Below, piece by piece: positions 49,991 to 62,100 of a DNA stretch of 64,000 nt. How positions within the stretch are numbered: position 1 is the stretch's first letter; each line of letters begins with the position of its first letter. The notes beneath the pieces were generated by a model. It saw nothing but the letters and a program-made list of their open reading frames with translations. It was not told the DNA's origin and did not search any database. The stretch comes from Prorocentrum cordatum (lineage: Eukaryota > Sar > Dinophyceae > Prorocentrales > Prorocentraceae): NCBI GenBank assembly GCA_963575745.1, contig CAUYUJ010015949.1, forward strand, positions 769,510 to 833,509. Reading direction: 5' to 3'. A program made the translations under genes and the position numbers.

Positions 49991-50514
49991 GATTCTACTC
50001 AGGGGAAAGAGGGGCGGTTCGCCCCCCCCCCCTCCTTGGACAAGGAGGGGGCGGTTCGACCCCCCCCCAACTGGAAGGAAGGGAGGGGGGGGGTCGGTCA
50101 GTGAGGCCGGTGTCCCTGGGGGGGGGGCGGGGAGCGGAGTGTCCGGGCGCTTCAAATGTTTTAGGTGAGGGGGGGGAGCGGTTCCGAAGTGTCCAGGAAT
50201 GTTTGCCAAGCAATCGTCGACGAAATGTGTTACCTCCTTCACATATATATATATATATACACACATACATACGAAAGAGCGCGTTCTGTGGTCGCTTGGA
50301 GGGGGTGGGGGTTTGGAACCGGACCCCCCCCCCTGGATGGAAGGGGGGGGGTTTTACAACCACCCCCCCCACCCCACCCAGCTCCCCCTACTCCTCGTGC
50401 CGTCGCTTTGCGTCGGCGGCGTATGGCGCCGGCAGCAGGGACGACGATTTCCAAGTTCTGGGCGGCGCCAGCCGGCGCCTCGGCGGCGGGCGGCGGTGGC
50501 CGGGGAGCGCTGAC

Positions 50515-51385
50515 GCAGGGCGACGGTTGTGGTGGTGTTGGTTTGTGGGGTGTGGCGGTGGTGGTGGTTGTTGTGGTGGTGGGTGTGGGGTGTTTGTTGT
50601 GGTGGTGGTGGTTGTGGTGGTGGGTGTGGTGGTGTGGTGTGTGGTTTGTGTGGTGGTGTGGTGGTTTGTGGTCGGGGGTGGTGGTGGGTTGTGGTGGTGT
50701 GGTGGTTTGGTGTGGTGTGATGGTGGTGTTGTGTGGTGGTAGGTGTGGTGGTGGTTGTGGGTTGTTGCGGTGGTTTGTGGAGGTGGTGGTGGTGGAGGTG
50801 GTGTGGTGTTGGTGGTGGTGGCGGTGGTGCTGGTGGTGGTGTGGTGGTTTGTGGTGGTGGTGGTGGAAAGTGCTGCTGGTAGTGGTGGTGGTTGTGGCGG
50901 TGGTGGTGGTGTGGTGGATTATGGTGGTGGTGGTGGTGGTGGTAGTGGTGGTGGGTTTTTCTGGTGGTGGTGGTGGTGGTGATGGTGAGTTGTGGTGGTG
51001 GTGGTGGTTGTGGTGGTGTGGTGGTGGTGTGGTGGTTTGTGGTGGTGTTGGTGGGTTGTGGTGGTGGTGGTGTTTTGTGGACGTTTGTTGTAGTGGTGGT
51101 GGTGGCAGTGGTGGTGGTGGTGTGGTGGTTTGTGGTGGTGGCGGTGGGTTGTGCTGCTGGTAGTGGTTGTGGCGGTGGTGGTGGTGTGGTAGATTGCGGT
51201 GGTAGTGGTAGTGGTGGTGGGTTTTTGTGGTGGTGGTGATGGTGAGTTGTGGTGGTGGTTGTGGTGGTGGTGGCTGTGGTGGTGGTGGTTGTGTGGTGCT
51301 GTTGGTGGTGGTGGTGGCTGTGGGTTGAGGCAGTGGTGGTGGTAGTAGTGGTGGTGGTAGTGGTGGTAGTGGTGGTAATCGTCGC
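50515..51385. repeat. TGG/TGGTGTGGT repeat region
   Basis: About 870 bases of GTGG-based repeat with larger units (GTGGTGGTTTGTGGTGGTG) recurring. Confidence 0.93.
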
Positions 51386-52914
51386 GGCGTCCCCGCCGTG
51401 GTCGCCGACAGCGCCGGCGCTGCTGGCCGCCGCCAGCGAGCGCCGGCGCGAGGGGTGGGGGGGGGTTTGAACCCCCCCCCCCCCCGGCGCCAGGAGGACG
51501 GGGGGGGGGTTAAACCCCCCCCCCGCCCCCCGAGCTGCCTCTGGGCATCATCGCTGCGTCCCCGCCGTGGGCGCTGCTGGCGGCCGCCGGCGCTGGCGCC
51601 GGCGCCCGGGGGGGGGTTGAACCTCCCCCCCCCCAGGGAGGGGGGGGGTTGGGAGGAAGGGTTTGGGGGGAGGGGAGTCCCCTTGGTTTCGATCGACGGC
51701 GCCGAGTGTTGGGGGGGGGGAGCACCCCCCCGTTTGAACGTGCCGCCGAATGTTCCCAAGGTACGCGCCCGTGAAACGCGTTCTCTCATACATACCTACA
51801 GCACGTTCATGCATACATATATGCGTACATATGCGTATATATATAGATATATATATACACATGTGCATCTGTAGACACATATGTATGACACCGTGCGAAC
51901 GGACTTATTATATTAGAAGCAGTAAGTCGGGGGCGGGAGGGATACAGACAGGATGCAGCAGGAGGGGGGAGGTGGGACCGACAAAACATAAACACACAAG
52001 TAGAGGGCGAATGGAAAGGGGGAAGGGGACGAGGAGGATTGGAAATGAAGGGCAGAAGGGGATGAGGGAGAGGGGAAAAGGGCATGGGGAGGCATAGCGG
52101 AAGGGAGAGGAACAATGACGAGGATGGGAATCAGGAGGAGATAGAGACGGTAAGTTTTGAGATGACAGGTGGAGATCGATGACAAGATGGTGGCGCGGCG
52201 GTGAGGGATGGGGGGTAGCAGCCTGGGGTTCGCTATCACTGTGGTCTGCTTGGCAAGGAACAGAGCCCAAGCGCGCTTGACGCACCTGCAACCCAGGGAG
52301 GCACTCACACCCGCGACGGTTGCGGCCCCCGGGCCTGGGAAACGGCACCAGGCAGTCTGGGCCGCTCGCGCTCCGACTCCACGCGACGATGCTTCGGCAG
52401 CTGGGGCCGCGATTCCGATCCGATTCGATTCATTCAGAGTCGTTTTCATCGGCCGGGGCCAGCCAGAGCTGGGCGCGACGGTCCGATTTCGATTTGGCTC
52501 GCTGGCCATCCGATATGGTTCCTATTCGATCCGATCCGATTTCGTGATTCTATGTGGCTCAGGCCTGGCAGTGCGAAAACATCTAAAGACAAGCGTGTCG
52601 TGGTTATGCGTGCGACGCCCGGACCTTTTAGGAACCAGACAAGCAGAGGTCTCTTGGATCCGCCGTCGAGGGCGCCGTCGTTGCGTCGCCGTCGGTCCGC
52701 GGTGTGTCCCCGCAGCGGTGCGTCCGCCTCGATGCCTGACCCTCGAGCCTCGACCCCCGAGCGGCCCTGGGACCCCCCGAGGGGTCCGCAGCCGCGGCGG
52801 CGCGTCCACCGCGACTCCCTGAGCAGCCCTGACCCTCCCCCTCCACCTCTTCATACATACCTATACGACAACCCTTCGGGTGATAAGGAGGTTCGGGGGG
52901 GGAGGAACCAACGT
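51386..52914. other. No recognised gene
   Basis: G/C homopolymer-rich, then mixed sequence. The short duplicated strings CTGGCGCCGG and GAACC(C/T)CCCCC belong to repeats. Short frames on both strands are unassigned. Confidence 0.4.
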
Positions 52915-53010
52915 TTCACTCGATCGGTCTCACTATCGATGTCGCTATCGATCTCACTATCGGTCTCGCTCGATCGATCTCACTCGATCGATCTCACAAT
53001 CGATCCCCCT
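52915..53010. repeat. ATCGATCTCACT 12-base tandem repeat
   Basis: TCGATCGGTCTCACTATCGA-type units, about eight. Confidence 0.85.
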
Positions 53011-53289
53011 CCTCCTCCTCTTCATACATATGGACGCGGGGATGTGGGGTTATCCCATAGCGAGCGCCACCGCTTGTGCCAGCGAAGTCCAAAGTGCATC
53101 CGGCATGGCGTGTCCTGGCAAACCCACGTGCGACACGCCGGCGTCCACCCAGGATGGGTCAGCACGCCCAGACATGTGTGTTCGCTTGTGCTATGTGCCT
53201 GCATCCGCTTAGCATGTGATGACGTGGTGGTGGGTGGGACTTCATTATCTCTCCCTGCTCATGCCTGCCTGGCCGCCTCCGTCCCTCCG

Positions 53290-53862
53290 TCTTTTGGCGA
53301 GTCTACTCCTCCCCCTCCTCCATCCACCTCCTCCATACTCCTCCTCTCCTCCTCCTCCTCCTCCTCCTCCTCCTCCTCCTCCTCCTCCTCCTCCTCCTCT
53401 TCCTCCCATCACGCCTCATCCTCCTCCCTCCTCCGCCTCCTCCTCCTCCCTCCTCATTCTTCCTCCTCCTTCCTCCCCTCTCCTCCCCCTCCTCCGCCTC
53501 CTCCTCCTCCCCCTATCCGCCTCATCCTCCTCCTCCTCCTTCTCCTCTCCTCCTCCTCCTCGCTCCTCCTCCTCGTCCTCGCTAGCCCCTCCTCCATTCT
53601 CTCCTCTCCTCCTCTCCCTTCCTCCTCCTCCTCCTCTCCTCCTTCTCCTCCATCCGCCTCATCCCCTCCTCTCCTCCGCCTCTCCTCCTCCCCCTTCCTC
53701 ATTCCTCCTCCTCCTCCTCCGTCCCTCCGCCTCCTCTCCTCCTCCTCCTCCTCCTCCTCCTCCTCCTCCTCCTCCTCCTCCTCCTCCTCCTCCTCCTCAT
53801 CCCCCTCCTCCTCCTCCTCCTCCTCCTCCTCCTCCTCCTCCTCCTCCTACTCCTCCTCCGCA
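53290..53862. repeat. CCT polypyrimidine tract
   Basis: Over 550 bases of CTCCTC with interruptions. The Ser/Pro/Leu frames are by-products. Confidence 0.95.
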
Positions 53863-54057
53863 GGACCTGCAGCCGCAGCGACGCGTCCGCCTCAGCTGCA
53901 AGAGCAGCCTGCCAGGCGCCGCCGCGCAGGCCGCGCCGCTGCTCGACGAGGCGGCGCCTGGCCGCCGCCGCCAGACGCCGGCCGCCAGACGCCGCCGGCG
54001 GCGGGAGCATCGAGTCTCGAGCGACGGCCCCACAGCCTTCCAGCATGGCAGCAACGA

Positions 54058-54165
54058 AGCTCAGCCAGGCTAAAAGCTCGGCCAGCTGAACTCGGCCAGC
54101 TGCACTCGGCCAGGCTGAACCCGGCCGGCTGAACTCGGCCGGCTGACCTTGGCCAGGCTGAGTGT
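54058..54165. repeat. CTCGGCCAGCTGAA minisatellite
   Basis: About six units of 15-18 bases alternating GCTGAACTCGGCC(A/G)G. Confidence 0.85.
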
Positions 54166-54264
54166 CAAGCAGTGGCGAGGCGTCCCATCTCGCCGAAAGG
54201 CCCACCGAAGAATGTTCTAAGAACCAGTTGTGGTCTGCACGAAAGCCCACCCCAGCCAGGACCG

Positions 54265-54350
54265 TGCGGATTCGCTATAGGCGGGGGCCAATCGCCGATC
54301 TATCGGCGATGTATCGCTGGCTCCGGCTCGATGTTTCCCCCCCCCACACC
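54265..54350. repeat. Dispersed repeat G', copy 2
   Basis: CGGATTCGCTATAGGCGGGG, CCGATCTATCGGCGATGTAT, GCTCGATGTTTCCCCCC. A family G right end (CGATGCATCGGGGATGCGGC) follows at 54422. Confidence 0.65.
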
Positions 54351-54721
54351 TGAGTTGGTCCCCCCTGACGTTCCCCCTCATGATAGCGGGCCCCAGCGTC
54401 GCCGGTTCCACGCCGACGTCGCCGATGCATCGGGGATGCGGCGCCACGTCCCAACCCCATCTATTGTGACCCCATGTGACAGGCCTCTGCGCGCTGCTCC
54501 CTCGTAGCACGCCCATCACCCAGCTGCCCCCCCCTCCCTTCGAGTAGGGGATCGACTACAGAATTGATTTACCCAAAAATTGACTTTCCCGCCGAATCTA
54601 CGGAACAACTACGTATAATGTCCAGAAGATATGCGAACGTTCGATACGTTTCTTGCATATTCGGCGGGAAAATATATTTTGGAGTAAACCAATTCTGCAG
54701 TCGATCCCATATTCGATCCCT

Positions 54722-54790
54722 GGTCGAGGCGGTGCCCTGCGACACCCCTGCGGCGCTCGACGAGGCGCGCGCGAGCTCGGGCGGGGAGGA
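54722..54790 (+). other. Possible exon module, copy 1
   Basis: VEAVPCDTPAALDEARASSG. Closely similar in sequence and encoded residues to 55873-55930. No family recognised. Confidence 0.35.
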
Positions 54791-54867
54791 GTGCACAGCG
54801 GGCCAGTCGCCGTCGCAAGGGCAGGCAGGAGACGGCTCGGCAGCAGTGCTTCGGGGGGGGGGGGGAG

Positions 54868-55065
54868 GAAGGTAGAGGAGAGGGAGGAGGAGGGAAGGAG
54901 GGAGGCGAAGAGGCGGACCAGGAGGAGGAGGAGGAGGAGGAGGAGGAGGAGGAGGAGGAGGACGACAGGGAGGAAGCGAAGGACGAGGTCGGGGAGGAGG
55001 AGGAGCTTCGGGGAGAAGTCAGATGCAGGAGGAGGAGGAGGAGGAGGAGGAGGAGAGGGACGGAG
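54868..55065. repeat. GGA tracts
   Basis: Purine repeat interrupted near 54990-55025. Confidence 0.9.
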
Positions 55066-55719
55066 AGGATATCATGTTCGAGATTTGGATACGTAAGGTC
55101 CTCCTTGGGTCTCCGGTGTTGTGATGAGGAGGAGCCAATTGATAGAGGAAGGGAAAAGAGGGAGAGCGAGGGCTTCTGCAGAGGATAGTTTGAATTCTGG
55201 GGGGTCCTCTCTCTGCTCGCTCCTCCCTCCAGCATCGATTGTGCCAAAATTGGTTCTCATGGTATTCGTCCGACCTGCCTAGCTCGGCCACCCAACCCTC
55301 CGCTCTCTCGCGCTTGCGAGCTCCCTCTAGAATCACGTTCTTGTCATGTTCTTCTTATACTGGTCGTTTGGTTTGGCCTGCAGCCTCTGATCTAGCCCCC
55401 CTACGAATGCCCCAATTGCCACGCGGGCCTCCCGTCTGGACGATCTCAATGCGGGGGATATGATGCCAGGGGACTTTCTGTGTCAGCGTCTGACTACCTG
55501 ACCTGATATGACCTCCTCTCTCTTCTCTTCCTGGCGGCGATTTCTCAGCAAGAGCCTCTTGGCTGGTAACACGGTACGGTGCATCATCCGTTCTTGAATG
55601 GCAGCGGAAGTTTTTTTATCTGGATCACAACTCGACAACATGACCCAACGGATTCGTGCGTCAAGTGTGGCACCCTTTCGTTGGAGATCCGTTGACTATT
55701 CTCCCTCCTCCCCCTTCCC

Positions 55720-55790
55720 TTCCCCTTCTCTTTCTTTCCTTTCTCTCTATCTCTCGCTCTCGCTCTCTCTCTCTCTCTATATATACGCCG

Positions 55791-55830
<40 letters not shown>
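55720..55830. repeat. CT dinucleotide tract
   Basis: TTCCCTT grading into pure CT repeats, interrupted by ATATATACGC. Confidence 0.92.
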
Positions 55831-55872
55831 GCCGCACTCACCTACCCCCGACCCAATCTAACCCCCTCCCAG

Positions 55873-55930
55873 GTCGAGGCGGCGGCCTGCGACGTGCCGC
55901 CCGAGCTCGAGGAGGCGCGCGGGGGAGGGA
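55873..55930 (+). other. Possible exon module, copy 2
   Basis: VEAAACDVPPELEEARGGG, preceded by CCCTCCCAG, an acceptor-like end. Paralogue of the module at 54722. Confidence 0.38.
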
Positions 55931-56159
55931 GGGGACCGCCGGCTCGGCAGCCAGTGGCCCCAGGGAGGAGGACGGGGGGCGTTAAGGCCCAGTCAAGCGA
56001 CCACCCCCCCCCCCTTTAAGTTTCGTTCAGTGCGTCGCCCGAGCGTCGCCCGTGCGCCGGCCCTGGTTTGCGTCTCTGTCCCGAAGCCTCCCAGAGTGCG
56101 TGGGCGACATATGGCGCGACTTCGGAGTTTCTCTGGGGAGGGCAGGAAGGGAGGTAGGA

Positions 56160-56335
56160 CGAGGAGGAGGAGGACCACGAGAAGGGAGGCTGAGGGAGGA
56201 GGACGACGACGACGCGGAGGAGGAGGAGGAGGAGGAGGAGGAGGAGGACGAAGGACGAAGAGGAGGAGACGGAGGAAGAGGAGGAGGGAGGAGAAGGAAG
56301 ACGACGAGGGGCGAGGGAAGAAGGAGGCGGAGGAG
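56160..56335. repeat. GGA tract
   Basis: AGGAGG/GACGACG purine-rich repeat. Confidence 0.88.
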
Positions 56336-56576
56336 TCGGCTCGGCAGCGGCGCTTGGGGGAGGGGCGAGGACGACGAGAAAGACGAGAAGGGCTCGAATA
56401 CCAGAGGGTTGCCTCATCGGACGTGTGTCACAGCAACGCTCCATCATCGTTGCCGCCCCCGACGTCCGTGAGCCGTCAGATGCCCGCTCGCCGAAAACGA
56501 CCATTGAGACTGAAATGGGTCGATTTTCTGACATACAGACCATGCCGCACAACGATATAAATTTGTGCGTGTGTAT

Positions 56577-56735
56577 AAAGATATATATATATATATATAT
56601 ATGTACACAAATGTGTGGGTGTGAGTGTGGGTGGGGGGTGCGTGTGCTCAAGCTGCTCTTGCTAGGCAAGCCAAACCAGGTGTGTGTGTGTGTGTGTGTG
56701 CGCGTGTGTGTGCTCAAGCTGCTTTTGTTAGGCGA
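56577..56735. repeat. TA and TG dinucleotide repeats with a 38-base direct repeat
   Basis: TA run, then GTGTG runs. GTGTGCTCAAGCTGCT(C/T)TTG + (C/T)TAGGC(A/G)AGCCA occurs at both ends of the TG run. Confidence 0.85.
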
Positions 56736-57469
56736 GCCAGACCATGCGTGTTCCGCACGGGCCACCTCACAGCGCTCGCGGCTTCCCTAAGCGCATTCGC
56801 GAGCACCTGGCTGGAGGCCCTAACGCCGGCGTGGCCAGCCACAAACCAGGCGGAGCGGGTCGGCCATTGCACGGTGGAGGAGGCGCCCGGGCTGCGCGGC
56901 GCCTGCCCGTTTTTCAGCTGCGCGGAGGGCAGCTGGCGGCCAGGCGCCCGACTGGGCCTTGGCACCCCGCTCCTCGGCGCAGTCGGCCTCCTCGGGGCCC
57001 GCGCCTGCCAGCTGCGGGGTCATGGCCGGCTTGCTGGGGCGACCGCGGGCGGCGCTAGCATCGGCGAGGGCCATGCCGGACTCCGCGTGCCGCGAAAGCC
57101 TGATTTTGTTTTCCGCGTTGCTCTTGGCAGTCCTCTGCCCCTGCCAGCTCCGAGTTCGCCGCGGCCCTCGTGGACGAGCACGCCGACGGAGGCTGACAGT
57201 TGGCGGCCGCGCAGCCGCAAGGCGTGATTGCGGCCGCTCGACAGGCAGCCTCGGGCATCGCTTCCCCAAGCGGCCGCGAACTACGACGGCGACCCGTACT
57301 TCGGGTGAAACAGACAGAATGTGCGAAATCGGCGCGCGCGCGACCCCCGCCCACGGGGTGCAGTTCATCGAGTTCGCCACTTACCAGGCGGCCCCGTTCG
57401 TCCGAGCCGGCCCTATCCCGGAGCGGGTCAGCGGGAACGTGTACTTGTTCGACCCAGGATCACACTGAG

Positions 57470-58310
57470 CGAGGACGAGCTAAGGGATCTGCAGCGCCAG
57501 GCAACGGCTATCGCGAGCCTCCTTGGCGGCGTGGTTCCAGCCTTGGGCGGCGCGCAGGCCCAGTGGGTCGTCGTGGCCGATCCAGGCCCTGACGCCCTCG
57601 GCCAGGCGGTGGCAAACGGCATCATCTTGGACTCGGTCAAGTTCGCGCCGAAGGGCTCGGCCAGCCTGGCGCGCATCGTGGACAACCGCTGGACGGCGGT
57701 GGGAGGCGGCCGACCTCAGCGCGCGGCTCAAGGAGAAACGTCCGGGCGCAGGCAGACCCCCCCGCGCGCTGGCGATAAAGCGCGACTCCCGGAACCGGCG
57801 CTTCCTCAGCTTCCGCGAGGCGCTTGCGGAGATGAAGGAGGGCCGTCCGCATGCCGCCAGCGCCGCTGGATCCCCTGCGGGGCGGCCAGCAGCGCCGACG
57901 ACTGGCCTTTACGCGGCCCCTCGGCGGCCCCAGAGCTCTTGGCGAACATTCGAGCCAGCGGGGGGGCGTCTCAGCGCGCCGCGAGCACTGGGCGCGCGGC
58001 CCAGGGGCGTCCGCGGACAGCGCCGTCGCTCACCATCACACTTCGCTGGCGTCGGCGCTGCATCACATTCTTCGACCAGGCGGGCGCTTTGGTCGGGGGC
58101 GCCAGCGCGGCGGTTGCCGTTCTTGGAGCGGGCGCCCACCGCGACCCGCGGGCCCCCGACTTCCGCGGGCCGGAGGCGACGCTGGCCAGCCGCCCGGACG
58201 CGGTCGGCAGGCGCGCCTTGCGCGGCGGGGAGGCTCGCGATGTTCATTTCGGAAAGGCAGACGGCGGAGGCGTTCGCGCCGATGCGGCGGAGGCTCTTCG
58301 CGGGCGAGAC
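57470..58310 (+). pseudogene. DIRS-like element: Gag-like part
   Basis: LSEDELRDLQRQATAIASLL, QWVVVADPGPDALGQAVANG + IILDSVKFAPKGSASL, then in another frame KRDSRNRRFLSFREALAEMK, DWPLRGPSAAPELLANIRAS (third frame), RDPRAPDFRGPEATL and ISERQTAEAFAPMRRRLFAG. The order matches the Gag I know from dinoflagellate elements; the function is presumed nucleic-acid packaging. Confidence 0.65.
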
Positions 58311-59516
58311 TAGCAAGAAAGGCCCGACCAGCGGGGGCGAGAGACGGCGACGCGCAGCGGCGCCGCCTCCGCCTCCACCCCTGCCGCGCGCCGTCGCGTT
58401 TTTTCTTATGTGTTACCGCCTAGAGCGGGGGGTCGCAGTCGGCCGCCGTCGCCGCCGATTTTTGGCCGCTGGCCTCCCGCGCCCGGTGGCTGGCGATCTC
58501 CGCGGCAGCTCCACCTTTACGCCTGGGCAGGCGCCCGGACCAAGGGTCTTCCGCCGCTGCGGAATCCTGCTGGCTGCCCCAGCCGGCTGCCGGCTGCCCC
58601 AGAGCAAGCTTTTTGACAGCGCCCGCGGACGGCGGCTGCTGCCGCGGGGGCCAGGCCCGACGATTTCGCCCATGAGCTGCGCGACGCTCGCAGTCATGCG
58701 AGGCGGGATCGCGCCGCAGGACACGGCCATCTTCGTCGACGCCGAGGTGCGCGAGTTCCTCCTCAACCCCGAGCGGATCGCCCTCCCCGCCGACGACGTC
58801 CCGCAGCTGGCCGCGCGGCCGCGCCGCGACCTGCGCCCCCCCCGCAGCCCGCGCCCGCATCTCGAGCTGCTCGGCAAGCTTCGCGCGGAGGAAGACGGAC
58901 ACGCCGCGCGCGGCGCTAGACTGCGGCCCCGCCAGCGCGTTCCACAAGCGGGCGCGGCGCTCGCGCGCGCCTGACCACTGAGCGGCGCGGCCTCGCCGGG
59001 GCTGAACCCGAGCGCACAGGCCCTCGCCTGGCGCGACGCCCTCGCTACGGGGCTCATCGGTCGACTTGCGGGGTGGATTCCACCAGTCCCTGGCGCCGAT
59101 GGTCTCGCGCGGCTTCGGGCTCAGGCGCGCCCGATTGGGCGCCGGTTCCGCCCGCGATCCCGAGGCGGGCCGCGAGGCGCCAGTCGCGCCGGACACCCCT
59201 CTGGAGACGCGCTTCGGCGGACTGCCAATGGACCAGAGTTGGGCGCTGCATTTTTGCAGCAGCGCTTTGCCGGCGGCGCGCCGCCGAGCCCGGGGCGCCT
59301 TGGGCCTGCCGACCGCGCGCGTCGGCGGACGGCAGCCGCCCCCGCCGCAGGCGCAGGGCGCCGCCGCGCGCGCGCCGCAAGTGGACAAGGCGAACGAGCC
59401 GGGCCAAACCGAGAGGCGGTCGCCGCGTTGCATCAGCGCGCGGTCGACGCGATTGAGCGAAGAATGACCTTCGCGCCCCCCGACGGGGGCCGACCTGGCG
59501 CAGGACTTCGCGGCGA

Positions 59517-60441
59517 TCGGCCTGCGCATCGACGGCGCGCGACGCCGGGCGCGGCGAGGGCCCGCCCGCCTTTGGCGCCTCTGGTTCGCGCCGGGCGAGG
59601 TCGGCCGCCGCAGGTCGCTCGTCGGGAACCGCGTTCGGCAGCTAATCGGCCATCTCGTGGACCACTTTAGCTCGCGACGGTGCGCCCGTGCCTCGGGGAG
59701 GCGCGACGCTCCGCGGGCTCTGGGGGTGGCGAAGTGGCCCCGCTGCTGGCCGCGGCGCTGGGTGAGCTCGCGGTGGCGCGGGGCCCCCTGCACTTCGCGC
59801 GCGCGGACGTCGCGGCGCCGACGCACCCCCGCGACCACTGCAGCAGCGCGCCCGCCCACCGAGGGCCACGCGCTGCGCGCCGCGGACGCGAAGCCCGCCG
59901 AGTTTTACAGGCAGGCCGCGCGGCGAGAGCGCCGGAGGTTCGCCGGGCCGACCGACGCCGCCGCCCGCGCCGACCCCGAGGCTTCGCACGACCCACCGCC
60001 GCGCCGCCGCCCACGAGCGGCCCCATCCCGGAATGGGCGCACCAAGCGCTGGACGCAGCGCTGTAGCGGGCCATCGACGACCTCGGCGGCGACCTCACCC
60101 TGCGACCGACGGCAGCAGGAGCAGCCTCGGCCACAGCGGTCATAGGGCTCGCGCCGACGGTCAGCATTTGGCGGGGCGCTGGAAGCGCCTGGCCGCCATC
60201 CACTATAGGAGTCTCGAGCAACCCTGCTCGGCCCGCGCCGCGAGCTGGAGCTCCCGGACCCCCGCCGCAGCCACCTCCTTAGCGCCGGGGGGCAACCTCG
60301 CCGACATGCTGGCCTTCGACCGCGGCCGCGCCCGGGACACCGAGCTGCTTGGCCTCGCCTGCCGCTCGGCCGCGGCCCAGCTAGCGAGCGGGCTCAACTT
60401 GCACAGGCGCTACGTGCAAACCGAGCCAGACCCGTCTGACT
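59517..60441 (+). pseudogene. DIRS-like element: RT connection and RNase H
   Basis: GLRIDGARRRARRGPARLWR + LWFAPGEVGRRRSLVGNRVR (RT connection); EVAPLLAAALGELAVARGPL; then WKRLAAIHYRSLEQ and GGNLADMLAFDRGRARDTEL + LGLACRSAAAQLASGLNLHR, RYVQTEPDPSD (RNase H end, DIRS pattern DN/GRA...RYxxTxxNxxD). The upstream RT palm (58.9-59.5 kb) is too decayed to define. Confidence 0.65.
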
Positions 60442-60909
60442 GAGAATGTCGGATCGCATGCGCTTCGTTGCCGCGCCTTGGCCAACGGGTGTCTGGCACC
60501 GCCTTGCAGGGGCGTCCGCTCAGCGCCGCCGTCGGGGCAGCGTTGGCGCGCGCCGACGCGGATGGCTGGGGGCACAGCGATGGCGCGCCAGGTGAGCGAG
60601 GGCGACCCAGAGGGGCGGGCTCACAAGCGCGACCATTACCCAGCCGCACTCCGCTGCCCGTCTGGCCCCAGAGGCTGCCAGCGGCCATGCGGCCCTCGGA
60701 CCCGCCTCCACCAGGCGCCAGACAATTGCCCCATCGAGAGGACGGCCAGCCGGGAGATGAGCATCGCTGCCTGGCCCCAGCGCGGCGCCGATCGCGCGGG
60801 GGCCCTGGGCGGCCCGCGCCCGGCGCCCGCGCCAGGAGCGGACGACTGCTGGCCGCGGCCTTCAGGACGCCGCTTGCCCTATGTTTCTCGGGCGGGCGCG
60901 CCCTTGTTT

Positions 60910-61012
60910 GTGGGAAAATATGGACAATGGGGGGGAGACGAAAATCCAGAAAATATTGAAAATATGGGGAGTCCAGGGACTTGTGTGTATTTATTTCTGT
61001 GTCCCAGGGCCC
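60910..61012. mobile_element. Dispersed repeat family A, copy 3 (5' truncated)
   Basis: GTGGGAAAATATGGACAATG, CCAGAAAATATTGAAAATAT, TTGTGTGTATTTATTTCTGT + GTCCCAGGGCC. Interrupts the DIRS-like remnant. Confidence 0.72.
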
Positions 61013-61449
61013 CTGTGGCACATTGCGGATCATTCTCTTGAGCTCCGTGGTGTTTTGGCAGAGGTGTTCGGGCATGCCGCCCCGCCGCGCCCCCGGCGCC
61101 GCCCCCGCGAAGCCTTCTTTGACGGCCGCCGGGAGCGACGTCTGGCAGCGGATCGAGCTGGCGAGGGCCGACGGAGCGTGGAGCTCCCATCGCTCGCGGA
61201 GTCGCCTCGGCTGGGGGAGCGCGGCGGAGACCGTCGAGCTCGAGATGCATGCCCCCATCGTCGAGCCCGTCGAGCTGCAGCGACAGCGACGGCGGCGCGC
61301 TGCCGCCCTGGTGCGTCACCACGGCGGCGAGGCCAGCGTCCGTCGTCGGGCGTCGGTCCGACCTGCTACGGCATCGGCCTACTCCCAAGTTTTTTTTCTG
61401 ACGTGTGGGGATGGGCGAAGCTGCGCAGACTGGCGCCCGACTCCGGCGG

Positions 61450-62100
61450 GCGGCTGGGATCGCGCGTTCGACCGCTACCTGGACATGCTGTTCCTCCGAG
61501 GCGACCAGACCAATGCCGCCAGGCATGCACTCTTCGGGTCCGCGCACTGCCCGGGGCTGCCTGCGCGGTCTCCAACGTCCCCACCTTGGACTCGTTTCGC
61601 TGCACGGTTTCGGGCGGGCCAATCGTGAGAAGGTCCGCGACTCCTTGCCAATCGAGATCGTTTTGTCGTGCACCCGGTTCTAGTTCGACCGCGGCGGGGA
61701 CGTTGGGGAGTTGGCGACAGCCGCGACCTGGATCGCGTTGGACTCCTACCTGAGGCCCAGTGAGGGCCTGGCGCTTGTGGCAGACCGCATTGCCTTGCCC
61801 AGGCGCAGAAAGGGCCCTGGTGTTGGCACTGTTGCGCCCACCTCTCAGAATGTCCCGGCAAAGACTTGTCAGCGCGATGCCTCTACGGCGGCAGAGGCCC
61901 AAAATAGGCAGTGGGCTCCCCAGTTGGTCGAGCGTCTCGCTCGTGGTTCCTCCCTTGGACCCCCCCTGGCCTTCTCCCTCGCGGACTGGGAAACGATGTG
62001 CTGACAACGTCGCAGGGCCCAGCTTTCTGATAAAGCTCTCGATGGCGCCCCACGTTGTTCATCACACGGTGCCCAGACAAGAAACTTAGATCTTCAAATA
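61450..62100 (+). pseudogene. DIRS-like element: tyrosine recombinase
   Basis: WDRAFDRYLDMLFLRGDQTN + AARHALFGSA; then ATAATWIALDSYLRPSEGLA, with the YLRPSE box that holds the first catalytic Arg; later LSMAPHVVHHTVP, where the HxxR of active enzymes reads HVVH. The frames change between these parts and the last catalytic Arg is lost, so it is inactive. Confidence 0.65.

Noticed and set aside
50239-51789. 516-codon minus-strand Thr/Pro/His-rich frame
   Set aside because: Translation of the TGG repeat; no natural composition outside it.
53216-54132. Ser/Pro/Leu-rich frames
   Set aside because: Translation of the CCT tract and a minisatellite.
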